DNA from: an uncultured Porphyromonadaceae bacterium
GTDB taxonomy: Bacteria > Bacteroidota > Bacteroidia > Bacteroidales > Muribaculaceae
Direction of reading: 5' to 3'
NCBI GenBank assembly: GCA_947175425.1
Contig: CAMWMR010000013.1
Coordinates: forward strand, 1 to 64,000
Length of the DNA stretch: 64,000 bases
Shown piece after piece: positions 56,006 to 64,000 of the stretch (within the stretch, counting starts at the first letter, position 1; each line of letters opens with the position of its first letter). The translations under genes were made by a program, and so were the position numbers. Under the pieces are notes generated by a model. It did not search any database. It saw only the letters and a program-made list of their open reading frames with translations, and was not told the origin of the DNA.

Positions 56006-56986
56006 TTAGATTGACAGACGTCGAAGTGTGTTGAGCAATTCCCGGTTTATGGGTTTGTCGTTCTTGATAGCTTTGGTGAAGGGCACGTAAACAATTTCAT
56101 CGTTCTTAATGCCAATCATCACATTACGCTGGTCTTCCATGAGAGCGTCGATTGCAGCCGCACCCATTCGCGATGCCAGAATACGGTCGTGAGCAGTGGG
56201 AGAACCGCCTCGCTGCAAGTGTCCGAGAATTGATACTCGCACATCATAACCGGGATATTCGTTTTTAACACGTTCGGCCAATCCCATTGCGCCGCCTGTG
56301 ACAGGACTCTCTGCTACAAGCACAATGGACGAGTTTTTGCTTTTTCGGAAGCCGTTCTGTATGAGTTCGGCCAACTGGTCGACTTCTGTTGAAATTTCGG
56401 GGATGATAGCGGCCTCTGCACCCGATGCAATTGCACCGTTAAGAGCGAGGAATCCGGCATCGCGACCCATAACTTCAATAAAGAACAGACGCTCGTGGCT
56501 TGTAGCAGTATCTCGAATCTTGTCGACGCACTCCATTATGGTGTTCAATGCGGTATCGTAACCTATAGTGGTGTCGGTACCATACAAGTCGTTGTCGATT
56601 GTTCCCGGCAAACCTATAATGGGGAAGTTGAACTCGTTGGCAAAAATACGAGCACCGGTCAAAGAACCGTCGCCGCCGATAACGACAAGGGCATCGATTT
56701 CGTGACGTCGTATAACATCGTATGCAAGCTGACGGCCTTCGGCAGTTTCAAATTCCTTGCAACGTGCCGTTTTAAGAATAGTGCCGCCCTGCTGTATGAT
56801 ATTGGACACATTCTGGGTACGGAAATCAACAATTTCATCGGTAATAAGACCTTTGTACCCTCTATATATACCTTTAACTTTCAAACCGTTGAAAATAGCT
56901 GCACGAGTAACGGCGCGTATTGCCGCGTTCATGCCCGGCGCATCACCTCCGGAAGTAAGTATGCCTACGCATTTTATTTCTGCCAT
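56006..56986 (-). CDS. pfkA: 6-phosphofructokinase (ATP-dependent)
   Basis: 326 residues from the ATG at 56986; an ATG five codons upstream (57001) is also possible. The ATP-binding [19 protein letters not shown] is near 8-25, GYKGL near 42, GGDGSLTGA near 102-110, and the catalytic [12 protein letters not shown] near 125-136. The F6P-binding [10 protein letters not shown] is near 170. It phosphorylates fructose-6-phosphate in glycolysis. The glycine GGDGS favours ATP over PPi as donor. A TAACTTTG -7-like box lies on the minus strand at 57018-57025. Confidence 0.93.
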   Translation of the reverse strand: MAEIKCVGILTSGGDAPGMNAAIRAVTRAAIFNGLKVKGIYRGYKGLITDEIVDFRTQNVSNIIQQGGTILKTARCKEFETAEGRQLAYDVIRRHEIDALVVIGGDGSLTGARIFANEFNFPIIGLPGTIDNDLYGTDTTIGYDTALNTIMECVDKIRDTATSHERLFFIEVMGRDAGFLALNGAIASGAEAAIIPEISTEVDQLAELIQNGFRKSKNSSIVLVAESPVTGGAMGLAERVKNEYPGYDVRVSILGHLQRGGSPTAHDRILASRMGAAAIDALMEDQRNVMIGIKNDEIVYVPFTKAIKNDKPINRELLNTLRRLSI

Positions 56987-57017
56987 GGTTGGTTTTAACA
57001 TGATTATGAGTGAGCTG

Positions 57018-57025
57018 CAAAGTTA
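57018..57025 (-). promoter_or_regulatory. -7-like box of pfkA
   Basis: The minus strand reads TAACTTTG, an exact TAnnTTTG match, 16 nt before the upstream ATG and 31 before the downstream one. The corresponding -33 TTG is not at an ideal distance. Confidence 0.5.
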
Positions 57026-57196
57026 CAATTTTTTCTTTGCAATAGAACCTCGTTTTAAAAATTTAATACTTTTTGTTGCTGTTTTAGTGAGTGATAGTGC
57101 GCTATTGGTCATAGCGCTTAACAACAGTACAATCTAAAACATCAATAATATTGAAAAAGTTTTGAACCTTACACACATATGTTTGTTTCTAATAGC

Positions 57197-57215
57197 GTAG
57201 ACCTCGCAGGTCTGC
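57197..57215 (+). promoter_or_regulatory. small hairpin in the mdh leader
   Basis: An 8-bp stem, GTAGACCT with AGGTCTGC (one G-U), and a CGC loop lies 35 nt before the malate dehydrogenase ATG. It could be a leader structure or a palindromic regulator site. The rest of 57002-57249 shows only AT-rich promoter-like DNA. Confidence 0.35.
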
Positions 57216-57249
57216 ATGGAATTATTCATTATTAAATCTCTTGAAAAGT

Positions 57250-58263
57250 ATGTCTTATCTAACTAACGACAAACTCGTAATTATCGGTGCGGCCGGTATG
57301 ATTGGCTCCAATATGGCACAGACAGCCATCATGATGGGTCTTACTCCTAATATATGTCTTTACGATCCATACGAACCCGGGCTGAAAGGTGTTGCCGAGG
57401 AACTTGCACATTGCGGTTTCCAAGGCCTTAATCTGACCTATACATCCGATGTTAAAGAAGCCCTTACAGGCGCCAAATATATTGTAAACTCCGGCGGTGC
57501 CGCCCGTAAGGCAGGCATGACCCGCGAGGATCTGCTCAAAGGCAATGCCGCCATTGCCGAGGAATTCGGCAAAAATGTAAAACAGTATTGTCCCGATGTA
57601 AAACATGTGGTTGTAATTTTCAATCCTGCCGATATTACCGGATTGATTACCCTGCTCTACTCGGGTCTCAAACCTTCGCAAGTATCCACTTTGGCTGCTT
57701 TGGATTCTACCCGACTCCGCAGTGAACTTGCAAAATACTTCAACATTCCTGCCGATGAAATTAAGAACTGCCGTACATATGGCGGCCATGGCGAGCAGAT
57801 GGCTGTATTCGAATCTACCGCTACAGTCGACGGAACACCTCTTGAAAAGATTATCGGAACGGAACTTCTTCCCGAAAAAGATTGGGAAGAACTCAAAGTG
57901 CGCGTAGTTCAGGGCGGCAAAAACATTATCGACCTCCGCGGACGCAGCTCATTCCAGAGTCCTGCATATCTCTCGATTGAAATGATTGCTGCAGCCATGG
58001 GCGGGACTACTTTCCGTTGGCCTGTAGGTACTTATGTGAACAACGACCGTTTCTCGCATATCATGATGGCTATGGAAACAACCGTTAATAAGGACGGTGT
58101 TACCGTAACACCTGTAAAAGGAACTCCTGCCGAAGAAAAAGCCTTGGAAGAAAGCTACAAACACCTGTGCACGTTGCGCGACGAGGTAATTCAACTCGGG
58201 GTTATGCCTCCCATTTCGGAATGGAGTAAACTCAATCCCAATCTTGACGCAAAAACCTGCTGA
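57250..58263 (+). CDS. mdh: malate dehydrogenase
   Basis: 337 residues from the ATG at 57250; an upstream TTG gives three extra residues. The NAD-binding KLVIIGAAGMIGSNMAQTA is near 8-26, the substrate Arg loop SGGAARKAGMTREDLLKGN near 82-100, and catalytic His in CRTYGGHGEQMAVFES near 177. It belongs to the LDH/MDH superfamily and matches the Bacteroidales form I remember for this locus type. It interconverts malate and oxaloacetate in the reductive branch that ends in succinate/propionate fermentation. A strong terminator follows at 58289-58325. Confidence 0.9.
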   Translation: MSYLTNDKLVIIGAAGMIGSNMAQTAIMMGLTPNICLYDPYEPGLKGVAEELAHCGFQGLNLTYTSDVKEALTGAKYIVNSGGAARKAGMTREDLLKGNAAIAEEFGKNVKQYCPDVKHVVVIFNPADITGLITLLYSGLKPSQVSTLAALDSTRLRSELAKYFNIPADEIKNCRTYGGHGEQMAVFESTATVDGTPLEKIIGTELLPEKDWEELKVRVVQGGKNIIDLRGRSSFQSPAYLSIEMIAAAMGGTTFRWPVGTYVNNDRFSHIMMAMETTVNKDGVTVTPVKGTPAEEKALEESYKHLCTLRDEVIQLGVMPPISEWSKLNPNLDAKTC

Positions 58264-58288
58264 AAACAAATCAACTTCGCATTAAACG

Positions 58289-58325
58289 AGCAGCCGACAC
58301 CGATATTAAGTGCCGGCTGCTTTTT
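58289..58325 (+). terminator. Rho-independent terminator of mdh
   Basis: AGCAGCCGaCAC (58289-58300) pairs with GTGCCGGCTGCT (58310-58321), 12 bp with one mismatch and a 9-nt loop, followed by TTTT. It begins 26 nt after the mdh stop. Confidence 0.85.
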
Positions 58326-58364
58326 ATAACATATATTTTCAGTTGTTTAACCTATTTCACAAAC

Positions 58365-58400
58365 GGGGGGGGGTAATTTCTTGAGAAAACATTAATTTTG
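58365..58400 (+). promoter_or_regulatory. promoter region with G9 tract over the -33 position
   Basis: TAATTTTG at 58393-58400 is an exact -7 box. The expected -33 position (20 bp upstream, 58370-58372) falls inside an uninterrupted run of nine G (58365-58373); no TTG is present there. The ATG follows 33 nt after the -7 box. The tract could vary in length by slippage. Confidence 0.55.
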
Positions 58401-58432
58401 CAATATATTTCAGCAATATTAAACATTTAACA

Positions 58433-60019
58433 ATGAAAAAATTTTTACTTGCCATTGCTACCGCTTGTATAGGCATGTCCTATGCAGCGGCACAGGACAT
58501 TGTGGAGATAGACGGCCTGTATTACAGGCTTGCTCCGGAAACAGGCACAGCCACTCTTGCACGCCCGGACTCGGGAATGTATACCGGTGAAGTAACCCTC
58601 AATCCGGAAGTTGTTTGGGAAAACACTAAATACAATGTTAACGGAAGAACCGCATATGTGGCCCTTAATCCCTCGGAAATAACACATTTTACCTTAGGTG
58701 AGGGATGGGCAGAAAACTCCGTATCAGGACTGTCGTTTGTCCAAGACAGTAAGCTGGAACAAGTAACTGTGAAAAGTTTCAACATGATGAACTATATAAA
58801 TGTAGGCAATAACCCTGTCGTGCAGGTGAACCTTCGTAAAATCAGCGAAACCGAAACGCAGCTAATTCTGGAAAATTGGAACGTATACGGCCCCGACGGC
58901 AAAAAACTCGTACCCTATCTTTACGAAGAATATTCCGGAGCCGAACCTGTTTATGCCGATAGCGACGGAGTTTTTCATCTTGGCGAAAACTGGAATACAA
59001 AAACAGGACAATATTGCGGCATTCTTCCAATGGGTATGAGCACATACAACGCCTCCTATTGGATTGTACTGTTACAGGCCGATTATAACGGACAGAAAAT
59101 AACAATCCGCTGCCAGCCACCGGCAAATTATACCGGACAGTTTGTTGAAGACAATAGTCTCAAGTACATGTTCAACTACGACCACTTTGCTGTTTTTGGT
59201 ATTGCAGAAGGCGCCGAATGGCCGGAAGAAGTAACAATGCCCGAGAGCCTGGAATATGAGGGTAAAAGCTACCCGGTAACCGCTTTATGCTATAACGCTT
59301 TCCTGAACAGTACTTCCCGCAAAGTAACCCTGCCTTCAGGCATTACGGATTTTGGCAATTATGCTTTTGAAAACTGCCAAAACCTTGTTGAAGCAGACTT
59401 GTCGGCTATAAAGGCATACTACCCCGACCTCACCACTCTTTTCTATAACTGCGCTTCCCTGGAAACAGTATCTTTACCCTCTCATTCACTATATTTCAAT
59501 AAAACTTTCGTCAACTGCCCTGAGTTGAAAGATGTGATATTCCCCAATGAGTCGGGCTTGAACTATATGTGTTCCAACTGCCCTAAACTGATAGACTTTG
59601 AAATTCTGGAGAATTCCGATGAAACAGTACGAGGTCGGATTATATCCACAATCAAGTGGGGAAGTCGGCTAAAACCGATTTACTATCTGGAGTCGTCAGC
59701 CACTCTTAATATAATTAACGCCGATGATGAAGGTATTTTCACATTCCCGCGCACCGAATTATACAATTCATCGGGAAGATTTGGCGGTATTCTCAAAATA
59801 TATGCCAAAGATGACGATGAAATGTTTGATGGTATCGTATGCCAAATAAGTATTCCTGAAGAGACATCGGGCGTAGAAACCGTTAACCCGTCGGACAGCG
59901 CCAACATGCCGGTTGAATACTTCACCATAAGCGGCATGCGAGTTAACGGAGAACCGTCGGCTGCCGGAGTTTACATCCTTCGCCAAGGCAGCAAAACCGA
60001 AAAAGTACTCATCAAATAA
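58433..60019 (+). CDS. secreted BspA-like leucine-rich protein with T9SS-type C-terminal domain
   Basis: 528 residues. A signal peptide occupies about 1-21 (ends AAAQ). The body has BspA-type leucine-rich repeats in the second half: VTLPSGITDFGNYAFENCQNLVEADLSAI (about 295-330) and LETVSLPSHSLYFNKTFVNCPELKDVIFP (about 345-375). The C-terminal 45 residues (VEYFTISGMRVNGEPSAAGVYILRQGSKTEKVLIK) have the order of a type A sorting domain for the type IX secretion system: GxR/GVY and a final KV-hydrophobic motif. It is probably secreted or cell-surface bound, with roles in adhesion. It has its own G-tract promoter and a hairpin after the stop. Confidence 0.75.
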   Translation: MKKFLLAIATACIGMSYAAAQDIVEIDGLYYRLAPETGTATLARPDSGMYTGEVTLNPEVVWENTKYNVNGRTAYVALNPSEITHFTLGEGWAENSVSGLSFVQDSKLEQVTVKSFNMMNYINVGNNPVVQVNLRKISETETQLILENWNVYGPDGKKLVPYLYEEYSGAEPVYADSDGVFHLGENWNTKTGQYCGILPMGMSTYNASYWIVLLQADYNGQKITIRCQPPANYTGQFVEDNSLKYMFNYDHFAVFGIAEGAEWPEEVTMPESLEYEGKSYPVTALCYNAFLNSTSRKVTLPSGITDFGNYAFENCQNLVEADLSAIKAYYPDLTTLFYNCASLETVSLPSHSLYFNKTFVNCPELKDVIFPNESGLNYMCSNCPKLIDFEILENSDETVRGRIISTIKWGSRLKPIYYLESSATLNIINADDEGIFTFPRTELYNSSGRFGGILKIYAKDDDEMFDGIVCQISIPEETSGVETVNPSDSANMPVEYFTISGMRVNGEPSAAGVYILRQGSKTEKVLIK

Positions 60020-60048
60020 ACTTCCATTATAATTTCTTCTCTGCATAT

Positions 60049-60076
60049 CTTCGGGCCGGCAAATGTCGGCCCGAAG
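60049..60076. terminator. hairpin between convergent genes
   Basis: CTTCGGGCCG (60049-60058) pairs perfectly with 60067-60076 around an 8-nt loop. There is no U-tract on the plus strand (TGCTTATG), so termination may be Rho-assisted. It separates the BspA-like gene and the esterase gene. Confidence 0.55.
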
Positions 60077-60079
60077 TGC

Positions 60080-61078
60080 TTATGTCAACAGAAAACTGCG
60101 GCTCAGTTCCACAGCTTTTCGCCGGGCACTTTCCTGTCCGGGGACAGTTATGAATAAATGAGATGTACCGGGAAGAACCACTCTTTTTACCCGCACGCCG
60201 TTCTCTTCAAGAACTCTTTCCATATCCGCGCCTTGATCGTGAAGAATATCGTGCTGAGCGTTCACTATCATAACCGGCGGTAAATTCCGCAACATATTTG
60301 AGGGAGCATAATATGGCGATATAAACGGATTTTCAGCATTATCCCCGCCAATATAGGCCTCGTTGAAAGCCTCCATTATTGACCCGTCGAGACCGAATCC
60401 TGTTTTATATTTGTTCCAGGAATCACTGCCATCATTAATTGCTTTGACAACGGGATAAAAAAGCAACACCGATTTTATTTTTCCATTGTATTCTTCTGCA
60501 CTCCATTGCATAGCCGAGGCCAATGCAAGATTCCCTCCGGCACTGTCGCCACCGATTGATATTTTAGAAGTATCAATACCATAGTTCTCGGGCAGATTAA
60601 AGGCGAATTGCAATGCTTCGACACAGCTGTTCAAGGCAGCAGGGTAAGGATTTTCGGGCGCAAGAGGATACTCTACCGCAAGTACGGCAATGCTCCCTTC
60701 TGCCACAAGCTCGCTGCAAAAGCGCGAACAGCTGTTTATGCTGCCGAAACACCAGCCGCCCCCGTGAAGATATACCAAAAGAGGCAGCCTCCCCTCGGAA
60801 ACACAATGCTTTGGAGTATACAGCCGATATATACCATTAATATCTTCCACATCTATATTTTCGGGAAATTCTATTGTTGCATTACGAGAGTTTCGCACAA
60901 CTTTTAGAGCCGTATAATCACCCTCAATTGCCAGGCGAACAGCCTGTTCTTGTGCTGCTTGTAATCCGGGAGGCATTGAGCGGAGAAAACGTAATTCTTC
61001 TTCGGCCATACTTTGAGCAGAAGCCCAAACAGGAACAGCAAGTAAAAAACTTAAAGCGTGATGTAAAATATTTTTCAT
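60080..61078 (-). CDS. secreted alpha/beta hydrolase, HSL-like acetyl-esterase type
   Basis: 332 residues from the ATG at 61078, which gives the signal peptide MKNILHHALSFLLAVPVWASAQ; a longer frame to 61135 is unlikely. The oxyanion motif is LVYLHGGGWCFGS near 105-117, the nucleophile GGDSAGGNLAL near 185-195, and a late HDILHDQGADMERVLEENGV...GTSHLF supplies the acid and His (about 295-320). HGGGW plus GDSAG is the hormone-sensitive-lipase group, which cleaves short acyl esters. A periplasmic deacetylase or esterase acting on polysaccharide acetyl groups is plausible but inferred. Confidence 0.85.
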   Translation of the reverse strand: MKNILHHALSFLLAVPVWASAQSMAEEELRFLRSMPPGLQAAQEQAVRLAIEGDYTALKVVRNSRNATIEFPENIDVEDINGIYRLYTPKHCVSEGRLPLLVYLHGGGWCFGSINSCSRFCSELVAEGSIAVLAVEYPLAPENPYPAALNSCVEALQFAFNLPENYGIDTSKISIGGDSAGGNLALASAMQWSAEEYNGKIKSVLLFYPVVKAINDGSDSWNKYKTGFGLDGSIMEAFNEAYIGGDNAENPFISPYYAPSNMLRNLPPVMIVNAQHDILHDQGADMERVLEENGVRVKRVVLPGTSHLFITVPGQESARRKAVELSRSFLLT

Positions 61079-61226
61079 AAGTCCGACAAAATTACGAATA
61101 ATCTTACATGAATCAATGCCTCTGCAGATATACAATATGCGGATTATTTTTATTAACTTCGTGGTATAATACCGGGCATTTGCAGATATAATCTGTAAAT
61201 CTCAACTTAATGAATACTTTTTTATA

Positions 61227-61775
61227 ATGGAAACCGACAGATTGATACTGAGACCGTGGAGAGAATCCGATGCAGAATCTCTTTACAAATATGCAAGCGA
61301 TCCCGACATTGGGTCGATTGCCGGCTGGCCTTCTCATACCGATGTTGATAACAGCCTCGAAATTATACGCACTGTGTTTGCCGCTCCGGAAGTGTATGCG
61401 CTTGTATTAAAAGATACAAATGAACCCATAGGCAGTTGCGGGATAATGTTTTCCGACACTCTCCACTCTGCCGAAATGAAGCAGTGCGAAGCGGAAATAG
61501 GCTATTGGATTGGCAAACCTTATTGGGGGCGCGGTCTTGTCCCCGAGGCTGTTAAAGCGCTGCTTTTGCGTTGCTTCAATGATTTGAAACTTGCAGTTGT
61601 GTGGTGCGGACACTACGACGGCAACCATAAGTCGAAACGTGTATGTGAAAAATCCGGATTCAAATATCATCATACAAATCCTGACGTTATTTCACCTCTT
61701 GGCGACAGACGTACCGAGCATTTTTACAGGATGACTAAAGACGACTTTGACGCTATTGAACAGAAATTGCAATAG
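61227..61775 (+). CDS. GNAT-family acetyltransferase, RimJ/RimL-like
   Basis: 182 residues with METDRLILRPWRESDAESLYKYASDPDI at the N-terminus, EAEIGYWIGKPYWGRGLVPEAVKALL (the acetyl-CoA-binding YWGRG, about 92-102) and NHKSKRVCEKSGFKYHH. This order is that of RimJ/RimL-type GNATs, which acetylate protein N-termini or aminoglycosides, polyamines and similar. The substrate is not predictable. It is divergent from the esterase gene across about 150 nt; the next gene starts 49 nt later. Confidence 0.85.
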   Translation: METDRLILRPWRESDAESLYKYASDPDIGSIAGWPSHTDVDNSLEIIRTVFAAPEVYALVLKDTNEPIGSCGIMFSDTLHSAEMKQCEAEIGYWIGKPYWGRGLVPEAVKALLLRCFNDLKLAVVWCGHYDGNHKSKRVCEKSGFKYHHTNPDVISPLGDRRTEHFYRMTKDDFDAIEQKLQ

Positions 61776-61824
61776 ATTGAACACGGAATAGCCGTAAATT
61801 ATTTTTTATAACTCATTATCAACT

Positions 61825-62421
61825 ATGGGAAATATCACCCTTGAATCATTATGTGAGCTTCTTAAAAGCAACCGAAGCTATCGCCGTTTCAACGAATCAA
61901 AGGCCATTACCGACTCAACTTTGCAACAATTAGTGGGTTTGACAAGATATTGTGCCTCCGCACGGAATCTGCAGCCACTGCGCTATCGTATTGTAAGTTC
62001 TCAAAAAGAACGCGATGCCATATTTCCCGCCTTGAAATGGGCCGGCTATCTAAGCGACTGGGAAGGCCCGGCACCAAGCGAACGTCCGAGCGCCTATCTC
62101 ATACAATGTCTTGACGTTAGTCTTACGACCAACTGCCTGTGTGACGACGGCCTTCAACTCGAAGCAATCACGCTGGGAGCTTCCGCTTTGGGAATTCACG
62201 GCTGCATTATCAAAGCTTTCAATGTACCGGAAATTATTGCGGCATTACATCTGCCCGAGCAATACAAACCTTTGTATGTGCTTGCGCTCGGCTATCCTGC
62301 GGAGAAAGTTGTCGTAACCGACACTGACGGCTCGCACGATGCCGACATCCGCTACTACCGCACTGCCGATTCTACTCATATTGTTCCAAAACGTCCGGTG
62401 AGTGAATTGATAATCAAATAA
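61825..62421 (+). CDS. nitroreductase-family oxidoreductase
   Basis: 198 residues. ELLKSNRSYRRFNESKAI near 13-30 is the FMN-binding RSxRxF region, CASARNLQPLRYRI near 46-60 is the classic nitroreductase S-x-x-N-x-Q-P motif, and LGASALGIHGCIIKAFN plus YVLALGYPAEK near 155 complete the family pattern. Unlike the 251-residue protein at 30.7 kb, this is a single-domain, dimeric-type enzyme. Substrates are probably quinones, nitro compounds or flavins. It is co-directional with the preceding GNAT gene. Confidence 0.88.
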   Translation: MGNITLESLCELLKSNRSYRRFNESKAITDSTLQQLVGLTRYCASARNLQPLRYRIVSSQKERDAIFPALKWAGYLSDWEGPAPSERPSAYLIQCLDVSLTTNCLCDDGLQLEAITLGASALGIHGCIIKAFNVPEIIAALHLPEQYKPLYVLALGYPAEKVVVTDTDGSHDADIRYYRTADSTHIVPKRPVSELIIK

Positions 62422-62546
62422 TAATAGAAAACATACTGAATCAAAAAACGGCAGATTGAAAATTTATTGAAATAATAAACAAGGAAAAGAGACATAGCCA
62501 AAGGTTTTGTGATGATGCCTTTGTCTATCGACATGCAAATATTTTT

Positions 62547-62577
62547 TTGCATATGTGATGTACATTAAGTACCTTTG
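62547..62577 (+). promoter_or_regulatory. promoter of the dCMP deaminase / Ctp operon
   Basis: TTG at 62547-62549 and TACCTTTG at 62570-62577 are 20 bp apart and 19 nt upstream of the start codon, a very good consensus match. Confidence 0.75.
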
Positions 62578-62596
62578 TTTGTTAAAACAGTCAATA

Positions 62597-63028
62597 ATGA
62601 ATAACACGGAAAAACAGGAACTTTTGGACAAGCGCTATCTGCGCATGGCTACCATTTGGGCTGAGAACTCCTACTGCCAACGCCGCAAGGTCGGAGCCAT
62701 TCTCGTAAAGGATAAAATGATAATTTCCGATGGTTTCAACGGCACACCCGCCGGCTTTGAAAATGTTTGCGAGGACAGTACCGGCGTTACCAAGCCATAT
62801 GTTCTGCACGCCGAGGCCAATGCAATAACCAAAGTGGCGCAAAGCAACAATTCCAGTGCCGGTTCCACTCTGTATGTAACGGCATCCCCGTGTCTGGAAT
62901 GCTCCAAGCTCATTATTCAAGCGGGTATAAAACGAGTGGTTTTCAACGACCTTTACCGTCTTACCGACGGTGTTGACCTTTTGGCGCGCGCCGGTGTAGA
63001 ATGTGTCCATATTTCGGAAATCGAATGA
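62597..63028 (+). CDS. dCMP/deoxycytidylate deaminase-family protein (ComEB-like)
   Basis: 143 residues from the ATG at 62597; a longer frame upstream overlaps the promoter. The zinc site is formed by LHAEANAI (HAE) near 75-80 and SPCLECSKLI (PCxxC) near 98-107. NAxxxNGTPxGxxxCxD-type sequence (FNGTPAGFENVCED) near 42-56 is typical of dCMP deaminases. It makes dUMP from dCMP for thymidylate synthesis. Its stop overlaps the start of the protease gene (ATGA). Confidence 0.9.
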   Translation: MNNTEKQELLDKRYLRMATIWAENSYCQRRKVGAILVKDKMIISDGFNGTPAGFENVCEDSTGVTKPYVLHAEANAITKVAQSNNSSAGSTLYVTASPCLECSKLIIQAGIKRVVFNDLYRLTDGVDLLARAGVECVHISEIE

Positions 63029-64000
63029 ACAAGAATAACAAAACATTGCTGTGGCTGCCTGTTATTGCGGCCGCATTTCTTATAGCCGGATTATGGCTTG
63101 GCAGTTTTTTGAGCCGCAATCCTTTGCGCGAAGGGGCGCGTCAGAAACTTGACATGGTTCTGGACATAATTGCCGAGCAATACGTGGATCCGATAGCGTA
63201 TGACAGTCTTATTGAGCTGACGCTTCCGGAATTGCTTAAAAATCTTGATCCTCATTCCGTTTACATTCCTGCAAGTTCCCGCACAGCAACCGACCGCGAC
63301 CTTGAGGGAAGTTTCTACGGTATTGGCATACAGTTCCAAATGATGAACGACACGCTCTATGTACTTGAAGTTATAAGCTCGGGTGCTGCGGAGGAAGCCG
63401 GCATTATTCCGGGAGACAGGATTATTGAAGTGGACGGAACCAATATCGCCGGCGTGAATATCGACCAGGAAAAAATATTCGGTATGCTTCGCGGTCCCAA
63501 GGATACACATGTACAAGTAACCGTAAAACGCCACAGCTCGCCCGAGCCGTTGAAGTTCGACCTTGTACGCGCCGAAGTACCGGTGTCGCCTATTGATGCA
63601 TCATACATAATTTCCGATTCAATCGGTTATATACGCCTTGGCAAATTTTCGGAAAACACCTACCCCGAATTTCTTAATACTCTGGGACAACTCCGCTACG
63701 ATGGAGCGAAGTCTTATATCATTGACCTTCGCGGTAATGTTGGAGGATACATGAATCCGGCCGTTCTGGCGGCAAATGAATTCCTTCCCGAAGGACGCAT
63801 AATTGTAATGACAAAAGGACGCGACGAAGATGACAAAATCATTCTGCCGTCCAGCGGAATGGGCTCGTTCACCGAAGAGGACGTTGTTGTGCTGATGGAT
63901 GAATTTTCGGCAAGCTCAAGCGAAATTCTTGCCGGCGCTTTGCAGGATAATGACCGTGCTCTCATTATCGGTCGCCGTTCGTTCGGCAAAGGTCTTGTTC
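63025..64000 (+). CDS. S41-family C-terminal processing protease, partial at window end
   Basis: 325 codons are present and the gene continues beyond 64,000. A membrane anchor (LLWLPVIAAAFLIAGLWLGSF, about 9-29) is followed by an N-terminal helical domain, a PDZ domain (about 92-170; GSFYGIGIQFQMMNDTLYVLEV and GAAEEAGIIPGDRIIEVDGT) and the start of the protease core. SYIIDLRGNVGGYM near 240, then DEFSASSSEILAGALQDNDRA contains the nucleophile Ser near 295, and GRRSFGKGLV supplies the general-base Lys. Tsp/Prc-type enzymes cut exported proteins at their C-termini in the periplasm. It starts 4 bp before the dCMP deaminase stop. Confidence 0.92.
   Translation, partial: MNKNNKTLLWLPVIAAAFLIAGLWLGSFLSRNPLREGARQKLDMVLDIIAEQYVDPIAYDSLIELTLPELLKNLDPHSVYIPASSRTATDRDLEGSFYGIGIQFQMMNDTLYVLEVISSGAAEEAGIIPGDRIIEVDGTNIAGVNIDQEKIFGMLRGPKDTHVQVTVKRHSSPEPLKFDLVRAEVPVSPIDASYIISDSIGYIRLGKFSENTYPEFLNTLGQLRYDGAKSYIIDLRGNVGGYMNPAVLAANEFLPEGRIIVMTKGRDEDDKIILPSSGMGSFTEEDVVVLMDEFSASSSEILAGALQDNDRALIIGRRSFGKGLV

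Overview
The window looks like a chromosome segment of a Bacteroidales bacterium, most likely Muribaculaceae or a close relative. The evidence is a type III glutamine synthetase, a DUF5686 outer-membrane protein, a BspA-like protein with a T9SS-type tail, TTG/TAnnTTTG promoters (20-21 bp spacer) and weak Shine-Dalgarno signals. Family names rest on recognition of motifs and length; no database search was possible.

Region 1 (1 to about 15,090) is the right end of a phage or prophage. It opens with a repeat-rich non-coding stretch, followed by a small leftward gene with a terminase-small-subunit-like motif. Three co-directional rightward genes follow: a glycine/alanine-rich virion-type protein, a coiled-coil protein, and a giant 'large polyvalent protein' (12.7 kb). 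The giant protein carries ParB-like, pyrophosphatase-like, ADP-ribosyltransferase-like, zincin-like and MuF C-terminal-like modules. It ends abruptly: its last ~40 codons are antisense to the neighbouring gene, so the phage sequence is truncated at the junction.

Region 2 (15.1-21.7 kb) is accessory. It holds a secreted DUF6624 protein, a frameshifted single-chain restriction-modification enzyme (type IIG-like) with a 38-bp palindrome upstream, a secreted SecDF-head-like protein, and a tight three-gene operon (SMR exporter, NimA-like flavoprotein, GNAT).

Region 3 (21.8-46.3 kb) is core genome: uvrA, a ClC channel, DUF5686, CYTH, rlmD, a nitroreductase, phosphoglucomutase, tpx, hisS, a Spy/LTXXQ-like protein, glnN directly abutting a long purF-type gene, a META-domain lipoprotein, DUF1015, and purA overlapping a Fur-family regulator. 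Several genes touch glutamine and purine metabolism (glnN, purF-like, purA).

Region 4 (46.5-56 kb) is a probable long operon. It contains a receiver/PPDK-N protein with no visible phosphohistidine domain, a coiled-coil protein ending in a sliding-clamp-binding-like QLSLF, threonine synthase, a small conserved-looking protein, an acyltransferase, an omega-amidase-like nitrilase, an HU-TM-LysM fusion and an EamA transporter.

Region 5 (56-64 kb) has pfkA, malate dehydrogenase, a surface BspA-like protein with a G9 tract over its -33 region, an esterase, a GNAT, a nitroreductase, dCMP deaminase and a C-terminal processing protease that runs off the end. I saw no rRNA, tRNA, CRISPR array or transposase gene.
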